DNA of 64,000 nucleotides from assembly GCF_000143535.2 (NCBI RefSeq), contig NC_037317.1:620001-684000 (forward strand), given 5' to 3'. Shown here piece by piece: positions 1-12,547 of the stretch. The DNA comes from Botrytis cinerea B05.10 (taxonomy: Eukaryota; Ascomycota; Leotiomycetes; Helotiales; Sclerotiniaceae). The position numbers and the translations under genes are program-made. The first letter of the stretch is position 1, and the number at the start of each line of letters is the position of its first letter. The notes under the pieces are model-generated. The model worked only from the letters and a program-made list of their open reading frames with translations. It ran no database searches and was not told the origin of the DNA.

Positions 1-651
1 CCCACCCCTCAAGCTTCAGCTCCTACCCGTCTCCCTCCTTCTCCTCCATATGCCATTTCATCCCCAGCAACTTTCTCAAGCGCTTCCACACTCCTTTCCA
101 CCCAAGCACCTCCTATTGCACTCGAATTCCTTAATTTTTTAGATGACCTAGGAATCTTGATGCTATGCAAACCGCTTCTAGAATTATGTAATGTGGAATG
201 GATTTCATTGTTTGATGATATGGGAATTTTTTACTTGTGTGAGCCTATTGGGGCAATTAGGAGGGTGTTGCGTAAATTGAGAATTGGGAGGGTGGATAGG
301 GAACGAGGGGGTGGAAGTTGTTTGGGGAGTAAGGAGAGGGATACAGCGTCGTGGATTTCGAGTTTAAGCAGTATCGCGAGTGAGGTGAGGAGTGTTAGTG
401 AGAGGAGTAGAGAGAAAAGACATTCTGCTAGTAGCGGAAGAAGTAAAGGGAGTGAGGGGTTGAAGACAAGGAGTAAGAAGGAGAGTCCGAGGGGTATGAG
501 AGAAACTGGGAAGCAAGCTGAGAGTATAAACGGGATTGGAAGTGGGAGTGAAAGGATTAGTGGTGCAAACCGAAGAAGAAGTGAGAGGGCGGCGAGTAGT
601 ATTGCCGCAAGCCATTTGGGACAGAGCTTGAGAGGGGCAGTGCCTAGATAG
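1..651 (+). CDS. 3' part of an unrecognised gene running off the left edge
   Basis: The frame is open from base 1 to a TAG at 649-651, giving at least 216 residues with no start in the window, so this is the C-terminal part of a longer gene or exon. The visible protein begins with a Pro/Ser/Ala-rich stretch. A short hydrophobic, possibly helical segment follows (around FLDDLGILMLCKPLLELCNV), and then a long Ser/Arg/Gly/Lys-rich basic tail to the stop that looks disordered. The codon series is uninterrupted, which favours real coding sequence, but no domain can be named. The tail could also be simple low-complexity read-through. The following about 650 bases look like a 3' UTR. Confidence 0.5.
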   Translation, partial: PTPQASAPTRLPPSPPYAISSPATFSSASTLLSTQAPPIALEFLNFLDDLGILMLCKPLLELCNVEWISLFDDMGIFYLCEPIGAIRRVLRKLRIGRVDRERGGGSCLGSKERDTASWISSLSSIASEVRSVSERSREKRHSASSGRSKGSEGLKTRSKKESPRGMRETGKQAESINGIGSGSERISGANRRRSERAASSIAASHLGQSLRGAVPR

Positions 652-1903
652 AAGGTCGTTGGTTGGAGAGAAAGACGATGGAAACGTATTATTTGCCATT
701 CTGGAGAACTTGGAAACAGGATCTTTTCGCAAGACGAAAGTTTCGGAGAAATCTGAAAATCGAGTAGGAATTGATGGAAACGTCATTCTTCCTCTTTTTC
801 ATCGTCATCTCGAGAGATTCAATCGACGGGTTCTTTTCATTCGACGATTTCGATGTCGTTTTTCATTCATGCTCGTTTAATAGCGATATATATCGCGGTT
901 ATGAAATGGTTCAACTCGCAAGCTGAGAGAGAGAAAGAGAGAGTGTGTGTGCAGCGAAACCATCTCCAGGAACCTTTTTCCATTTTTCGACTCGGCTCAG
1001 ACAGATATATATCACAGCTTCCTCTATACGATTCAATCAATGAATCCTGATTTTTTTTTTTTGATTTTTTTTACTGCATTCATTTATTCGTTTATTCATT
1101 TACTCGTTTATTCGTTATTTTTCATCTCTTTTCCTTCTTTTTGGTGTACATTGAGTGTATACTTGGTTGGAAATTTTGTTCGCGTTTATTGTTTGTTTGG
1201 TTGTTTATTTGAATGAGAGCTTGGATTTATTATGTTGTGTTTGTTTATTTTTTATTTTTTATTTTCAAAAAAAAAATTGGGTTTTGTGTTTTGGTGGAGA
1301 TTGAGATCGAGAAAGAGAAAGAGAAAGGGATGCATTTAATATCTAATGAAGGGTTTCTGGTATTTTGTGTGTATGCATTGTTTATAGGGGATAGGGGGAT
1401 GGCTTGGACGGTACAGTGTGTAGTGTGTGGTGTGTGGAAGAGAAAGGAGGAAAAAGGAAGTTTTAGCTGTGTTATTTGGGGGATGTGTGTTGGGCTTGAG
1501 TGTGAGGTTCTTTAAGCTTGAGTGGGAGCTTGAGTTTTGATTGTGGGGAGTGAAGAGAGGAAAGAGGAAAGAATTAATGGATGGATGAAGAGGGGGTGAA
1601 TGAATAAGGGATCGAAGGGATCGAAGGGAATATGGGGGTATAATGATAATAGGATACAAATTCGCATGGGCGATGTAGGATTGATTCGGGTTTGGTTTTG
1701 GTTTTGGTTTTATATGGCTGTATGTATATATAGTTTCGAGGGCGTGAAGGTTGAGAAGGGGTTTGCTGAGTTGGAGATGGTGATGCAGATGCAGATGGTG
1801 ATAAAGATGGAGATGGTGATGGAGATGGTGATGGAGATGGGCTTGCATCTGGCCCGGTCTGGTATGGTATGGTGTGGTATGATATGATGTGGGAATGGTT
1901 TGG

Positions 1904-2026
1904 GGATGATGTTTATGGATGATGTTTATGGATGATGTTTATGGATGATGTTTATGGATGATGTTTATGGATGATGTTTATGGATGATGTTTATGGATGA
2001 TGTTTATGGGTGATGTTTATGGATGG
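1904..2026. repeat. 13-bp minisatellite
   Basis: About nine head-to-tail copies of GGATGATGTTTAT are present, nearly identical, with a single A-to-G variant in the last copies. The homogeneity suggests recent expansion and length polymorphism between strains. Confidence 0.9.
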
Positions 2027-2130
2027 TATATATAAATAAAATAGAATGAAATAGAATAAAATAGTATTTGTATATATGGATATGTATATGCGTATATATA
2101 GTTATATATATATTAGATATCTTTTTTTTA

Positions 2131-2296
2131 TCATCATCATCATCATCATCATCTTCTTCTTCTTCTTCTTCTTCTTCTTCTTCTTCTTCTTCTTCTTCTT
2201 CTTCTTCTTCTTCTTCTTCTTCTCGTTCTCGTTCTCGTTCTCGTTCTCATTCTCATTCTCATTCTCATTCTCATTCTCATTCTCATTCTCATTCTT
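2131..2296. repeat. Compound microsatellite (TCA)n(TTC)n(TTCTCG)n(TTCTCA)n
   Basis: A run of TCA triplets passes into about 23 TTC triplets, then TTCTCG and TTCTCA hexamers. The whole is a 166-base pyrimidine-rich strand with no G outside the TTCTCG units. All three plus-strand and some minus-strand frames stay open simply because the sequence is repetitive, so the apparent peptides are artefacts. Confidence 0.92.
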
Positions 2297-2546
2297 GAGA
2301 TGTGATGTAATATAATGTGATAATATATATATATATATATAACCTCGAGAGAGATTTTGTCTTCTTGATGTTCCTCTTGATATTCTTCTATTTCTTCTAT
2401 TTATATTTACATTTATACTTATATATTTATATCGAAAAAAAAGAGAGAAAAGAGAAGGGGGGGGGGGAGAGATATTTATCAAATTAATATAACTAACTAA
2501 CTATACAATGATATTATTATTCAATCTAATAAGAAGAAGTAGAATA

Positions 2547-2619
2547 TGGAATATAGAAGATAGAATATAGAAGATAGAATATAGAAGATAGAATATAAAA
2601 GATAGAATATAGAATATAG
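2547..2619. repeat. 14-bp tandem repeat
   Basis: Imperfect copies of GAATATAGAAGATA, about five in a row, purine- and A-rich. Confidence 0.8.
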
Positions 2620-2819
2620 CTTCTATCGAATCGAATCGAATTGAGTTGAATTGAATTCAATCTAGTAGTAATAGTATTAGTAGTATTATTAGTAGTAGTA
2701 GTGTAAATCAAATCTCAAAATCTCCCAAGTCTTAAGTCTATATACTATAACATTAACATTAATATTAACATTAACATTTCTATCAATTTCTTATTTTATA
2801 TTTCATATTTCATACATCT

Positions 2820-2829
2820 GTTTATTTAT

Positions 2830-2876
<47 letters not shown>

Positions 2877-2932
2877 GCTATCTAGCTATCTATCTATCTA
2901 TTTATCTATCTATCTATTTATACAAACAATCT
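2820..2932. repeat. (TCTA)n tetranucleotide microsatellite
   Basis: About 25 TCTA units with a few TTTA and GCTA interruptions; a likely polymorphic locus. Confidence 0.9.
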
Positions 2933-3812
2933 ATTAATTCATTAATTCATTCATTCATTCATCAAATTTATACTTTCCCTATCTTCTTCTCCTTTCTTTC
3001 TTTCTTCCTTCTCTCTCTCTCTCTCTATTCCATCCTCCTTCTAACTAACCTCTCAACTACTAACAATTCCCAACTCCCAACTCCCAACCTGGAGTAAATC
3101 ACCATACTAATTCCCCTAATTCGCCTCCCTTCCTTCCACACTGATCAATCTATCAATTCATCAATTAGTCCATCAATCAACCACTCCTCTTACAAACCGT
3201 ATAAAGAATCCCAATGAGAAAAAAAAAAAGAAAAATCCCAATCTCAATCTCAATCCCAATCCCAATCTCCAATAATCCTTCACATTTTCCACAAAAGAGT
3301 CCATATAGCTATCCCTTCTACTTATCAGTCGAGAATCCAAATATCATCTCACATAGATAGACTATCTCTTCATTTTTCATTTTCATTTTCAACGTCGATT
3401 TTCATCCCATCTTCATTATACACAAAATACACACATACCACAAAAACATATATCATTTCCCAGCCAGCCAGCCGGCCAGCCGAATACATATAGAAGTCTA
3501 TACTCTGTACAGAGTACATTTCCCAGCACCTAGCCAACCACCAATAAGTGGGTCAAAAGGGGGGTGGGTGAGCGAGCGAGCGAACGAACAAGGTAATCCA
3601 TCCCATCCCATCCCATCCCAACCAGTGCCAACCCAACCCCAAAATTCTCCGAACCGAACCGAAGCGAACTAAAACCCACCAAACCCACTACCAACAAAAA
3701 ATTCTTTTACTCCATTCCTCCACTCCCACCACACACACCCACACCTCCAAATCTACAAAATATATTCCCACATAAATCTTCCCGCCGCAACAAATCATAC
3801 CAAGGATAAATA

Positions 3813-3922
3813 GTCTTCGTGGCTCAGTTGGTTAGAGCGTTGGTCTCATATTCCTATATGAGGTAGTTGAAAACAATTACTGTGCCATCCAAAGGTCGAG
3901 AGTTCGAGTCTCTCCGAGGACA
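3813..3922 (+). tRNA. tRNA-Met (CAU anticodon, elongator type) with intron
   Basis: The acceptor stem GTCTTCG (3813-3819) pairs with CGAGGAC (3915-3921), with discriminator A3922. The D stem is GCTC/GAGC and the T stem GAGAG/CTCTC around TTCGAGT. The anticodon arm TTGGT-CTCATA-intron-A-TCCAA gives CAU at positions 34-36. The 31:39 T-T mismatch matches what is known for fungal elongator tRNA-Met. The intron is 3851-3886 (36 nt) at the canonical 37/38 site. Its TATGAG (3857-3862) is an exact complement of the anticodon-loop CTCATA, the expected anticodon-intron pairing for the tRNA splicing endonuclease. The mature tRNA is 74 nt before CCA addition. Confidence 0.93.
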
Positions 3923-6900
3923 GGATTTGATTTCTTTTGATGAGGGGGTTTTTTTTTGTTTTGGTGAGAGAGGGGGGTTTGTATTTATGAAGAGAGGGGG
4001 AGGTTTTGTTTTATGATTTTGAGTGATTGAGTGAGTTGGTTGGCATTTATTTGGGGGTATCCGGTTCATTTTTCGCGAGTATTGAATGGATGAAATGTTT
4101 TGGGAATGAATGAATGGGCTTTGAGAGGTTTGGCATTTGGAAAGAAGGGATATGGATAGAAGAATGGATGCAAGATTTCCCTCGATGGGAAAAGGGAGAG
4201 ACAGAGATTTCAGTATAAAAAGGAGATTTCGGGAGGTAGGAATGAAGAATCGAGAGGGAAAGGATCCATCCACATTATCTATTTCATTATTCTTTCCCAG
4301 GAATTAGTGAGCAATGTCTAGTACAAAACTAATACATGTAAAACTTTCCTTTTTAGTATAGTTGGATAAAAGGATGAAGAGTCAAAGGTCGATAGTACTT
4401 TTCCTTTTAGTAAGGTGAGGTTAGGCAAGGCAAGAAGAGAAAGGAATGGAAGGAAGAGAAGTGAGGTGCGGTATATTGCAGTAAATCTAGGAGGCATTAA
4501 ACATTCTTTAGAACAGCAACATGCTAAATAGAATAAGGCAACCAATCATTTCATTCCGTTTTCATACCAAGTGTAATCAGAACGGTTGGCTACAATTATA
4601 TATATAAACCGACGCTGTTGAATTCTGTATGGATCAGAGCGTAATGAGCTACTTTCATTCTTTCATGGCTACTGAAGATGGATCAAGCGTATTGTATTAT
4701 CCAAACACTGTAGTGGTTATTATCATTGTGCTTAGCACATACTTCTAATAAATTTCAAGAATTCAAATACACAATGATCTCTTCGTCTCTCCTAAAGCGG
4801 TGGGTATCAACCGAAGGGAAGCTCGATAAACATAATGTAGCGTCATGAAGCTTTCAACCTATCTCCACTGCTATAGATAGATATTCAAAATGTAAAAGAT
4901 AATTTGGTAAAGTATGAGGTGAATCAGGCGTAAAAGGCGAAAGAACTATACAAGTTAATGAATATTCAGATATGCGACAAGATTAATGATCGCTGACAAT
5001 AACTTGAATATTGACTTCCTTATTAGTGAAGATATCAAAGCCTGGTGAATAAAACATAAGATAAGCAACAGAAGAACTGGTTTGAAAGCACATAATAAGT
5101 ATTGATTTGGGTGATCGTGTGACTGAATAAGAAATTACCTCGTTTCAAGACCTCTTCAGAAGGAGACTCACCGACTATTTCAATCAGATGAGGAATGTTG
5201 TTGAATGTTGAGATGCGCATAAACATATAGGGGCATAAAAGAAACAATTAAAGACGCTGTACGTAGATACTGACACGGTGATAGATCAACAACACTTTGG
5301 TGAATATGAAAACCCGCAAGCAACAGAGCATCTCAATAACCCAAAACCCACTTTCACCCCCACGCATCAACCTGAGATGGATATTGCATCTCAAGCCCAG
5401 CCTGATCCATGTTTCACAAAACTGATAGTATACTGCAAAGAATAACGCATATAGATAGAAATGGCAAAAGCAGGTGCATATGCATCAAGCAATCACATAT
5501 GAAATTATAAGCATAGGAACAACGACCCGAGGTCCGTTGGCAATCTCCACGAGTATCCTGCGATTGCCCGATCTCGGCTCAATGCAGATCATCTAGCAGA
5601 AAGGAACTTTCCATACCGATAGATTCCTCAAAATAGGTATAATGAGGGAGTGTAAAGGTAAGAGGCTCAATTTCCAAGCTTAATCAATATTTCCTCTCTG
5701 ACAAAAAATAGTGAGAATATTTCACTGCATGAAAAGCCAATCAACCAAAATTTCCCTACATGTATTGTTGACCACAAGATCAGATGATCAATAGTTCGGT
5801 CATACCGAGCCACTCAGACATGATTTGGCACGCGGCTTATGCGCAAAGAATTGCATAAACTTTATGCATCTCTCTCTCGCACACCAGAAAAGGTGGAGTT
5901 CTAGGCTTAACAGCTTACCATCAGCCTGAGGCGTGTTAATTAGAGATCACCAATGGTGATGGATTAGATAATACGGGAAGGTATGGCTAGCAACATTGAC
6001 TAGAAAATACGGTCGGCTTAAATGCCTCACGAAAGGACTTAGACACGCGTTATCCTTTCCTTTGTTGGATGTAGAGAGTTTTGCTTGCAACATTCGCGGC
6101 GTAGATGGAGGTTTCTAGGCCAGACTATTCCGGTTGACCGCTTCTTGATAACTTTCTAGAGGCTTTCAAACCGAGTACGGATGAAAGTGTCGTACAAATA
6201 TTGGATAATTGGATAATGTAAAAGCCACTGTAAATTATCAGGCTGAGAAGTTGATAGATTGAGACCTTGATAATTCTAACATAAGTACTTGATCGTGATG
6301 CTAAGCCTAGACATTGAACATTGAAGATTATGACTGGACGTGAACTCGAATTGTGCTGGACTGTAGGCTTTGTTCAAAGAACTGAAAGATTGCCTAGAGA
6401 AGACGGATGCCCACGAGCTTCAATGATTGCTCCGGAATGAAAGCTGACAAGTCATAAGAAGAGGCGCGTGGTGCTCGAAGCGTCGAGTTGTGCGGCGATC
6501 AATCTATTGGATGACATATAGCGAAGGGTCCAAGGTTCTCCTCCAAGATCCAGCTCCATCTCGTCGTTGGTACGTGTCACCCAAAGGTCTTGAATTCCAA
6601 GCTCCATGTTTCCATTTGACGTTCCCTTTCACTCACTACAGTTGGTGGTGGGGTGTCGTCGATACCCCGCCATGGTACGTGCATCCTTTAGTGGGTTATC
6701 GGCAGTCCTCAAGGATGTTTGACAATCAACTAATCCTAATCGAGGTCTAAAGTCTAACTGTCGCCCCATCCCATTTGTGGGGAAGGGTCCTTCAGACTGA
6801 AGATGAACATTTGTGCAAGTATCGTGAGATCCGAAAACCTCGCGCCTTCCAAGACTCACTAGATTAGCACGACTACATATTGATCAAAGGGCCTGTCGAA

Positions 6901-9900
6901 AGGGTAAGGGGTAAGGGGCAAAATGATGACCGCCCGGCATAGAAGCATGTGGTGACACCGCACTTGACCGACTTGCAGGTCTTGGGATTTTGCCATCATC
7001 GCCAAAATGTGATCTGAAGTCAAATACATAACTGCAAGTAGCTGTCGTCTCTCATAGAAGTACCAAAACGTACTCTACATATGAGCGGCCGGCTTTTGCT
7101 TAATTTCAACCTTGATGGTCCCGTGTTGTGACAACGAAGGAGGCTTACATTTGAGCGATTTTCAGACCCACTAATGTTGTGGATCAGTTGTACCCGTTGT
7201 CTGTTGTAAAAACAGAGAAGGTTCAGGATTGCTGAAAAGAAGAGGGATTCCGGTATCACAATAACTATAACCGCTCCATGCGCAAAGTCTCTTGGGCGAA
7301 TCTTAATTTGACAAGGTCAAGTAGCGACTTGTTGAGATATTTAAGAAGCGAACTACTTCAAGGGTGTTGATGCAGGCGTCAAGATATATCAATCGTAAAG
7401 ACCGTGAAATATACAGTGGCCAAGTTTCTGCCTGCTCCTTATGCCTTATGAAAGTCGTTCAATGGGTGTGGTATTGTTCCATGCCTATCCGGACACGACT
7501 TTTCCATTTCTCCTAGAGTACAGGCGCTGGCTGACAAGTAAGCTCGGTAGTAACTCGTTGAGTTACTGTGATCCCACGACATTGTGAAGCACCTGTGACT
7601 CCTTCAAAAACCAAGAGATGAAAATGATCAACAGTCTATTTTCTTCTTCGGGTGACTCGGACCTAGAAGCAGGCATGGCGACGGACATCAAAAGGCTAGA
7701 AATCTATTGCATGCACATCATGCATGAAAAGACCCCTTCTTGGTTGTAGACGATAGAACAATTTGGTGACACCCAGATTTTCTAGCGTTCCTCATTTCTT
7801 CTAACCCATACACACAAGATCTTCTCGGCATAATATCTAATGTAGATAATTCTTCCGTATGGTTGGACTGTTTAGGGCGAAAGGTCTGGATGCACTCGAT
7901 AACGTCTGAAAGTAACATTGGAAACCAGTTGCCAGGAAGATGGATAGACTGTTTGTTCAAAGTTCAGACAATAACCAATGTATCATCACTTGGTCAATTC
8001 TATCTGCAGAGACAGGCCCTTTTCGTGATGATATCGTCTGCTTCATTTCTGATATCCGGTTCGATGACAATGAGGCCTTGGCAAAGGTATACAAGGCGTC
8101 CCTCAATCCGCTGTTCATTCCGTGCAATGCAATACCGACGGCTATTTTTCCCTTGGCTTTCATATTAAGGAGCAGATTCGAGATCTATTATCGAAGATTG
8201 CCTGCCTTGGCGATTCAACAACTCAACGTCCAGCGAAATGTGAAAGTCAACTGTACCATCAGCTTCGAAAACGAGAAGTACCATTCGTGTACTGTACTAT
8301 TGAGCGTTGTACTTTGGCTTGGCTCATACAATGTAGTATCGAGGTAATATTCTTTTCAATGTAACTAGCCTTGGAAGAAAGATAGGCGTACTCGGAAAGA
8401 AGGTCGGTGAGGTAAGTGACAGTGTTGTAAGAATCAGAAGCTGAAGGAGCCGTAGGACTTATTACGTGGGATATACACGAATTGATTGGAATAACTTCAT
8501 ACTTGACTTTAACAAGTTATGCGGGTTTGGAAGGATGAGATAAGATACTGGTAGTGCGCAGGCAATGTAACCACTAGATACTTTACTCCTGGTATGTACC
8601 TACACATTGAAGGGCGGAATTAAGGCGGAATGATAGGAAGGAAGCAAATAAGCGAAAAAGGGATCGAAAAAGGTCTCGATCCATCGATAACAATAACATA
8701 TCAACATGAATATCAATATCATATCCAGACATCTTTCAGCTCAATCCAGTGCACTCTTTGACATTATCTGCATGCAGTATGTGTGTAGCATACAACCCCC
8801 CACTTCACGCCGGCAGAAAATGGGTAGAGAAATGAGAAGGGGAAAGCTTTTGAATCATTCCCCCTCCAAAGTCCAAGGGCCAGTCTCTCGGCAAGGGATT
8901 CCCGTTTTCTTGTCTCTTCTCAATGAAGAGCAATTGAATATCGCCATTCCATTATCGACCAATGACATTCAATCCACGGACACTTCCCTTTGTTCTTACT
9001 TCGGACATATGTTGATAAGAAAAGTAAAAACACAACTCAAGTAATTTCGACAATAGATCACGTCTTTCCGTCGCTGGATATCCGGTAGAGGCAGTGCGTA
9101 AGTAGAGTAGATATCTTTATACAGGTACACGTAAATTCAATACCAACATATCATGGAAAGCTAATACAGTGGAAGTCGACGGTGGAAGAATCAGAAAGCC
9201 AGAAAGCCAGAAAGCCAGAAAGCCAACCAAGAGTCATCATCGTCGGTATCTCGCACCCCCCATAGAACGCAAGCAAAAACTATATTGTTCGCAAAACAAC
9301 ATTCTTCTTGGATGACCCAGAGACAGCAAGCATTGCTATTTGCGACCAGCCCGCATATTTTAACGGCATTACTTATTATTATTACTATTTTGCACACACG
9401 CCCGCACATGCAAAGCTACCTATCCTTGCTTGCATTTGCCTCTGCCTCTGCCTTTGCATTTCCCTTTGAATCAAGGTACCACGAATCCATATTTCGCCAT
9501 TCACCTCGTCCTGCGCCTTCTTCTCCACATCAGCCAACATCTTCTCCACACCTCTCTATTCGTTCAAATGTAAGATATATAGATACGTTTTTAAATGTTT
9601 CCCACCCCGCACCCTTCTTTTAATTCTCAACAACAAGTTTGCAGGTTTATTGCTTCTACCAAGCCTTCGGTGCATCAGCCCTCGTCTTCGCGATTGACAA
9701 GAACCTATTAGATCCATCTCCCTCCCCTCTTTTGACCACGGTCAACGACCTCTTCCCAAGAAGTCATCCAGTCCTTGGAGTTGGGTTTTCAATCGGATTC
9801 AAACTATATCATTGCCCCTTTTCTTTCTCATCAACGAGATCATTCTGATCCTTTTTATTATGTTTCTTTTATCTTAATTTATATTTAATCCCTCCCGGAG

Positions 9901-10314
9901 AGAAAGCGAAACCAGCCAATTCCATCGCATTGTTCATACTGTCGAGAAGACACACTTCACGAAGACACTACAATACAATTGAAGCAGGTTGGAAGTTCTA
10001 GATCGACAGAAGTACTAGTGAACGATTACAAGACCGTTAAACCGTCTTGCAGATACTGCCTTCTCTCATCGACCAGGCCAAAACCAGATCTAGCCTTTCC
10101 CAGAGAAACTTTATCCTACTTGCTACTCTCAACACGCTACTCGACTCAACTGGCTCACGAGTTCAATTAGTATTATATACTAGTGATTGAACTACCAGCA
10201 AAAGCTTTCAAATTTCAGAATTCAAAACCATCAAACTTCCACTCGTCATTCGCACTTTCCCAACTCTTTCGTGATTGTCTCAAAGGACAGTGTCAGCTCG
10301 CCAGATTAGCAATC
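3923..10314. other. Long intergenic tract with unassigned short ORFs and kinase 5' leader
   Basis: No gene is supported. 3923-6450 is AT-rich with stops in all frames. 6490-6750 (plus) and 7700-8350 (both strands) carry 60-135-codon frames with no recognisable motif; the latter may be a decayed gene. 8706-9044 holds an unremarkable 112-codon frame. From about 9200 the DNA becomes pyrimidine-rich, as in fungal promoters and leaders. 9880-10314 most likely contains the 5' UTR of the following kinase, which has a same-frame stop-free extension but no ATG before 10315. Confidence 0.55.
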
Positions 10315-12547
10315 ATGGCGACCAGCACTTTACCACTTACTCACCCTACATTATCATTGTCTTCTACTTCTCCTAATATCTCGAATCAATTACACCATCT
10401 TCCTCATTTTGAATCAAACTCTGCTTCTGCAGAATCAAGTCGACCTTCCTCGATAGATTCTCGTCAAGTCGATTCCATTTCCGAAGAATACGAGTACGAG
10501 ACCGGCAGTGAAGCTATCAATGAGCCGGTAACTCCCACAGAGTTCCAAAATCCTCACCAAAACCCCAAATTACTCACCGGCAGGGATATTTCTCATGATC
10601 TCATTCGCAAGCTTCCTCCATCTCCAACTCAGCTTCCTACAGTAGCCAATACCATTGCGACTCCTCCACCTCGATCGAACGAGCAGACACCATTCTCCTC
10701 TCCACAATCCATCAGAGGAAACATAGACCCACCTTCTATTCCAGGTATACTTTCGAAAAGACCAACTTTTCCTACAAAAGACTCGGGCTTGAGAGGCAAA
10801 GTTTCGAAGTTCTTCAAAAGGTCAAATTCTCAAATTGGAACCTCAAGTACAACTATCTTGAATGACCAGACCAATCTTAAAAATCCGACTACCCTGAAAA
10901 ATAACAATGGTTCCGATCCAATGTTAGGCAAAGAGCATCGGCGTATGTCGATTGGACGAGCATCAACTTCTACTACAGCGCTTACCTCCCGTACGAATAC
11001 ACCACCTTCACCCAGCACTGCATCAGAAACTCTATCGTCGCAGGAAAACTTGTTCTCAAATATAAGACCAAACGAGAACCTCAATATGTCTAAGAAACAA
11101 AGATCTTCGACGGGTCTAAGCATGAACCTGATGAATGTATTTCAGAATCATGGACCCAAAATTGTCTTTGATACATCGGCATTAGAAGACCAATCCAAAG
11201 CTCCTCAACGTGCCACAAGCGTTGATTGGCATTTTAATAATGTCTTTGCAACAGAAGGTGTGCAGCAGATGTCACGAGAGCCTTGGGCAATGCCAGCTGA
11301 GACTGGAATTGGTTTGAAATCAAGACGTATGAGCATGAGTCTTCCAGATGACCTCCTCGTTGATGTCGTGGAATTGGATGAAGAATATCATCAGCAAACT
11401 ACATTCATAGGACGTCGTGGAAAACAGATCGGTAAAGGTGCTACAGCTCATGTGAAACTTGTTGTCAAAAATGGCACAAGCGATGTATTCGCAGTGAAAG
11501 AATTCCGCGGTAAGTCTACGACGGAAAAAGAAGAAGACTATGAAAAGAAGGTCAAATCAGAATACTCGATCGCGAAAGCCGCCCGTCACCCAAACATTGT
11601 ACAGACATTTCGACTTTGTACACATAACGGTCGGTGGAACCATGTGATGGAGTACTGCGAACAAGGAGATCTATTCAGTCTTATCAACCAGAAGTACCTC
11701 AACAAGGAGGACCACTTAAAGGATCGTCAATGTTTATTCAAGCAACTTGTTCAAGGCATTCAGTTTCTTCATAGCAACGGAATTGCTCATCGAGATATCA
11801 AGCCCGAGAATTTGTTGATCACGAAGGATAGCAAGCTCAAGATCACCGACTTTGGTGTCTCCGAAGTCTTTGCTGGTATTCATCCTGGTTTCAGAGCCGC
11901 CAGAGGTGAATGTGGAAAGGACATGACTGAAATCAGACTTTGTGCTCCTGGCATCTGTGGTAGCCCTCCCTATATTGCCCCAGAGGTTCTTGAGAAGCAA
12001 GGTACGTGAACACGTATCCTACTTTACAGTATCTCCAATATTAACATTCTTACTAGGTGAATATGATCCAAGACCTCTAGATGTATGGAGTGCTGCTATA
12101 GTTATGCTCTGTATGACCGCCAACGGCTGTCTTTGGGAAAGAGCCAAGCCCAACACTTCCCCCCTATACGACGAACTTGTACGGGGCTGGGACAAATGGA
12201 ATGGTAAACATAACGACTGTTCTATAACAGACTCTGATTATCCTCACGTTTCCTTTTTCGACAAGCATGTTAATCCACCCGCTCTTCGTCGTATACTTCT
12301 CACAATGCTTAATCCCGATCCTAAACAAAGAGCGACTATTGCAGATGTTGCAAAGAATCGTTGGATGAAGAACGTTGAGTGCTGTCAGATTGATAGTTAC
12401 GATGAACCCACCACAATCATCGATGCTAGTAAATGTTCAGGCTTAGGGAATAGGAGTTTGAATAGAGTGGTCGGCCATAATCATTTACCGCCTAAAGAAC
12501 ATCATGGGCATAAATTGGTTAGGTTACCTGGTAGTACAGATATGTAA
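10315..12547 (+). CDS. SAT4: HAL4/SAT4-type serine/threonine protein kinase
   Basis: Join 10315-12001 and 12057-12547 (725 aa). The 55-nt intron has GTACGT..TAG ends and splits a Gly codon just after the APE motif. The start is the first ATG of the frame, in the context AATCATGGCG. Residues 1 to about 350 are Ser/Thr/Pro-rich and disordered. The C-terminal kinase domain shows a glycine loop GKGATAHV (from about 373), the VAIK lysine K395 (FAVKEF), HRDIKPEN with D494, DFG with D512, and YIAPEVLE. The insert between DFG and APE (SEVFAGIHPG..GECG..APGICGSPPY) is characteristic of the fungal HAL/NPR-related kinases. Yeast Sat4/Hal4 and Hal5 stabilise the Trk1/Trk2 potassium transporters at the plasma membrane and support salt tolerance; a similar role here is inferred. 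All catalytic motifs are intact. The gene is convergent with VMS1. Confidence 0.9.

Larger units (their letters stand above)
652..3812. other. Intergenic, microsatellite-dense
   Basis: No convincing gene is seen. Open frames here consist of simple-sequence translations (poly-Ser, Ser-Arg, Asn-Glu, Met-Glu). The stretch contains several tandem arrays listed separately, an 11-base G run near 2457-2467, and C/A-rich sequence towards the tRNA. It probably combines the 3' UTR of the left gene with spacer DNA. Confidence 0.7.

Noticed and set aside
1336..1848. 170-codon minus-strand frame rich in His/Leu
   Set aside because: It consists of repeats of GATGGAGATG-type DNA read in antisense; low complexity, no motif.
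2068..2482. Poly-Ser/Ser-Arg and Asn-Glu/Lys open frames
   Set aside because: They are translations of the TTC/TTCTCA microsatellite in every frame, with no other coding evidence.
3854..4273. 139-codon minus-strand frame containing RDSNSRP
   Set aside because: This peptide is the classic shadow of a tRNA T-arm read in antisense; the tRNA-Met explains it.
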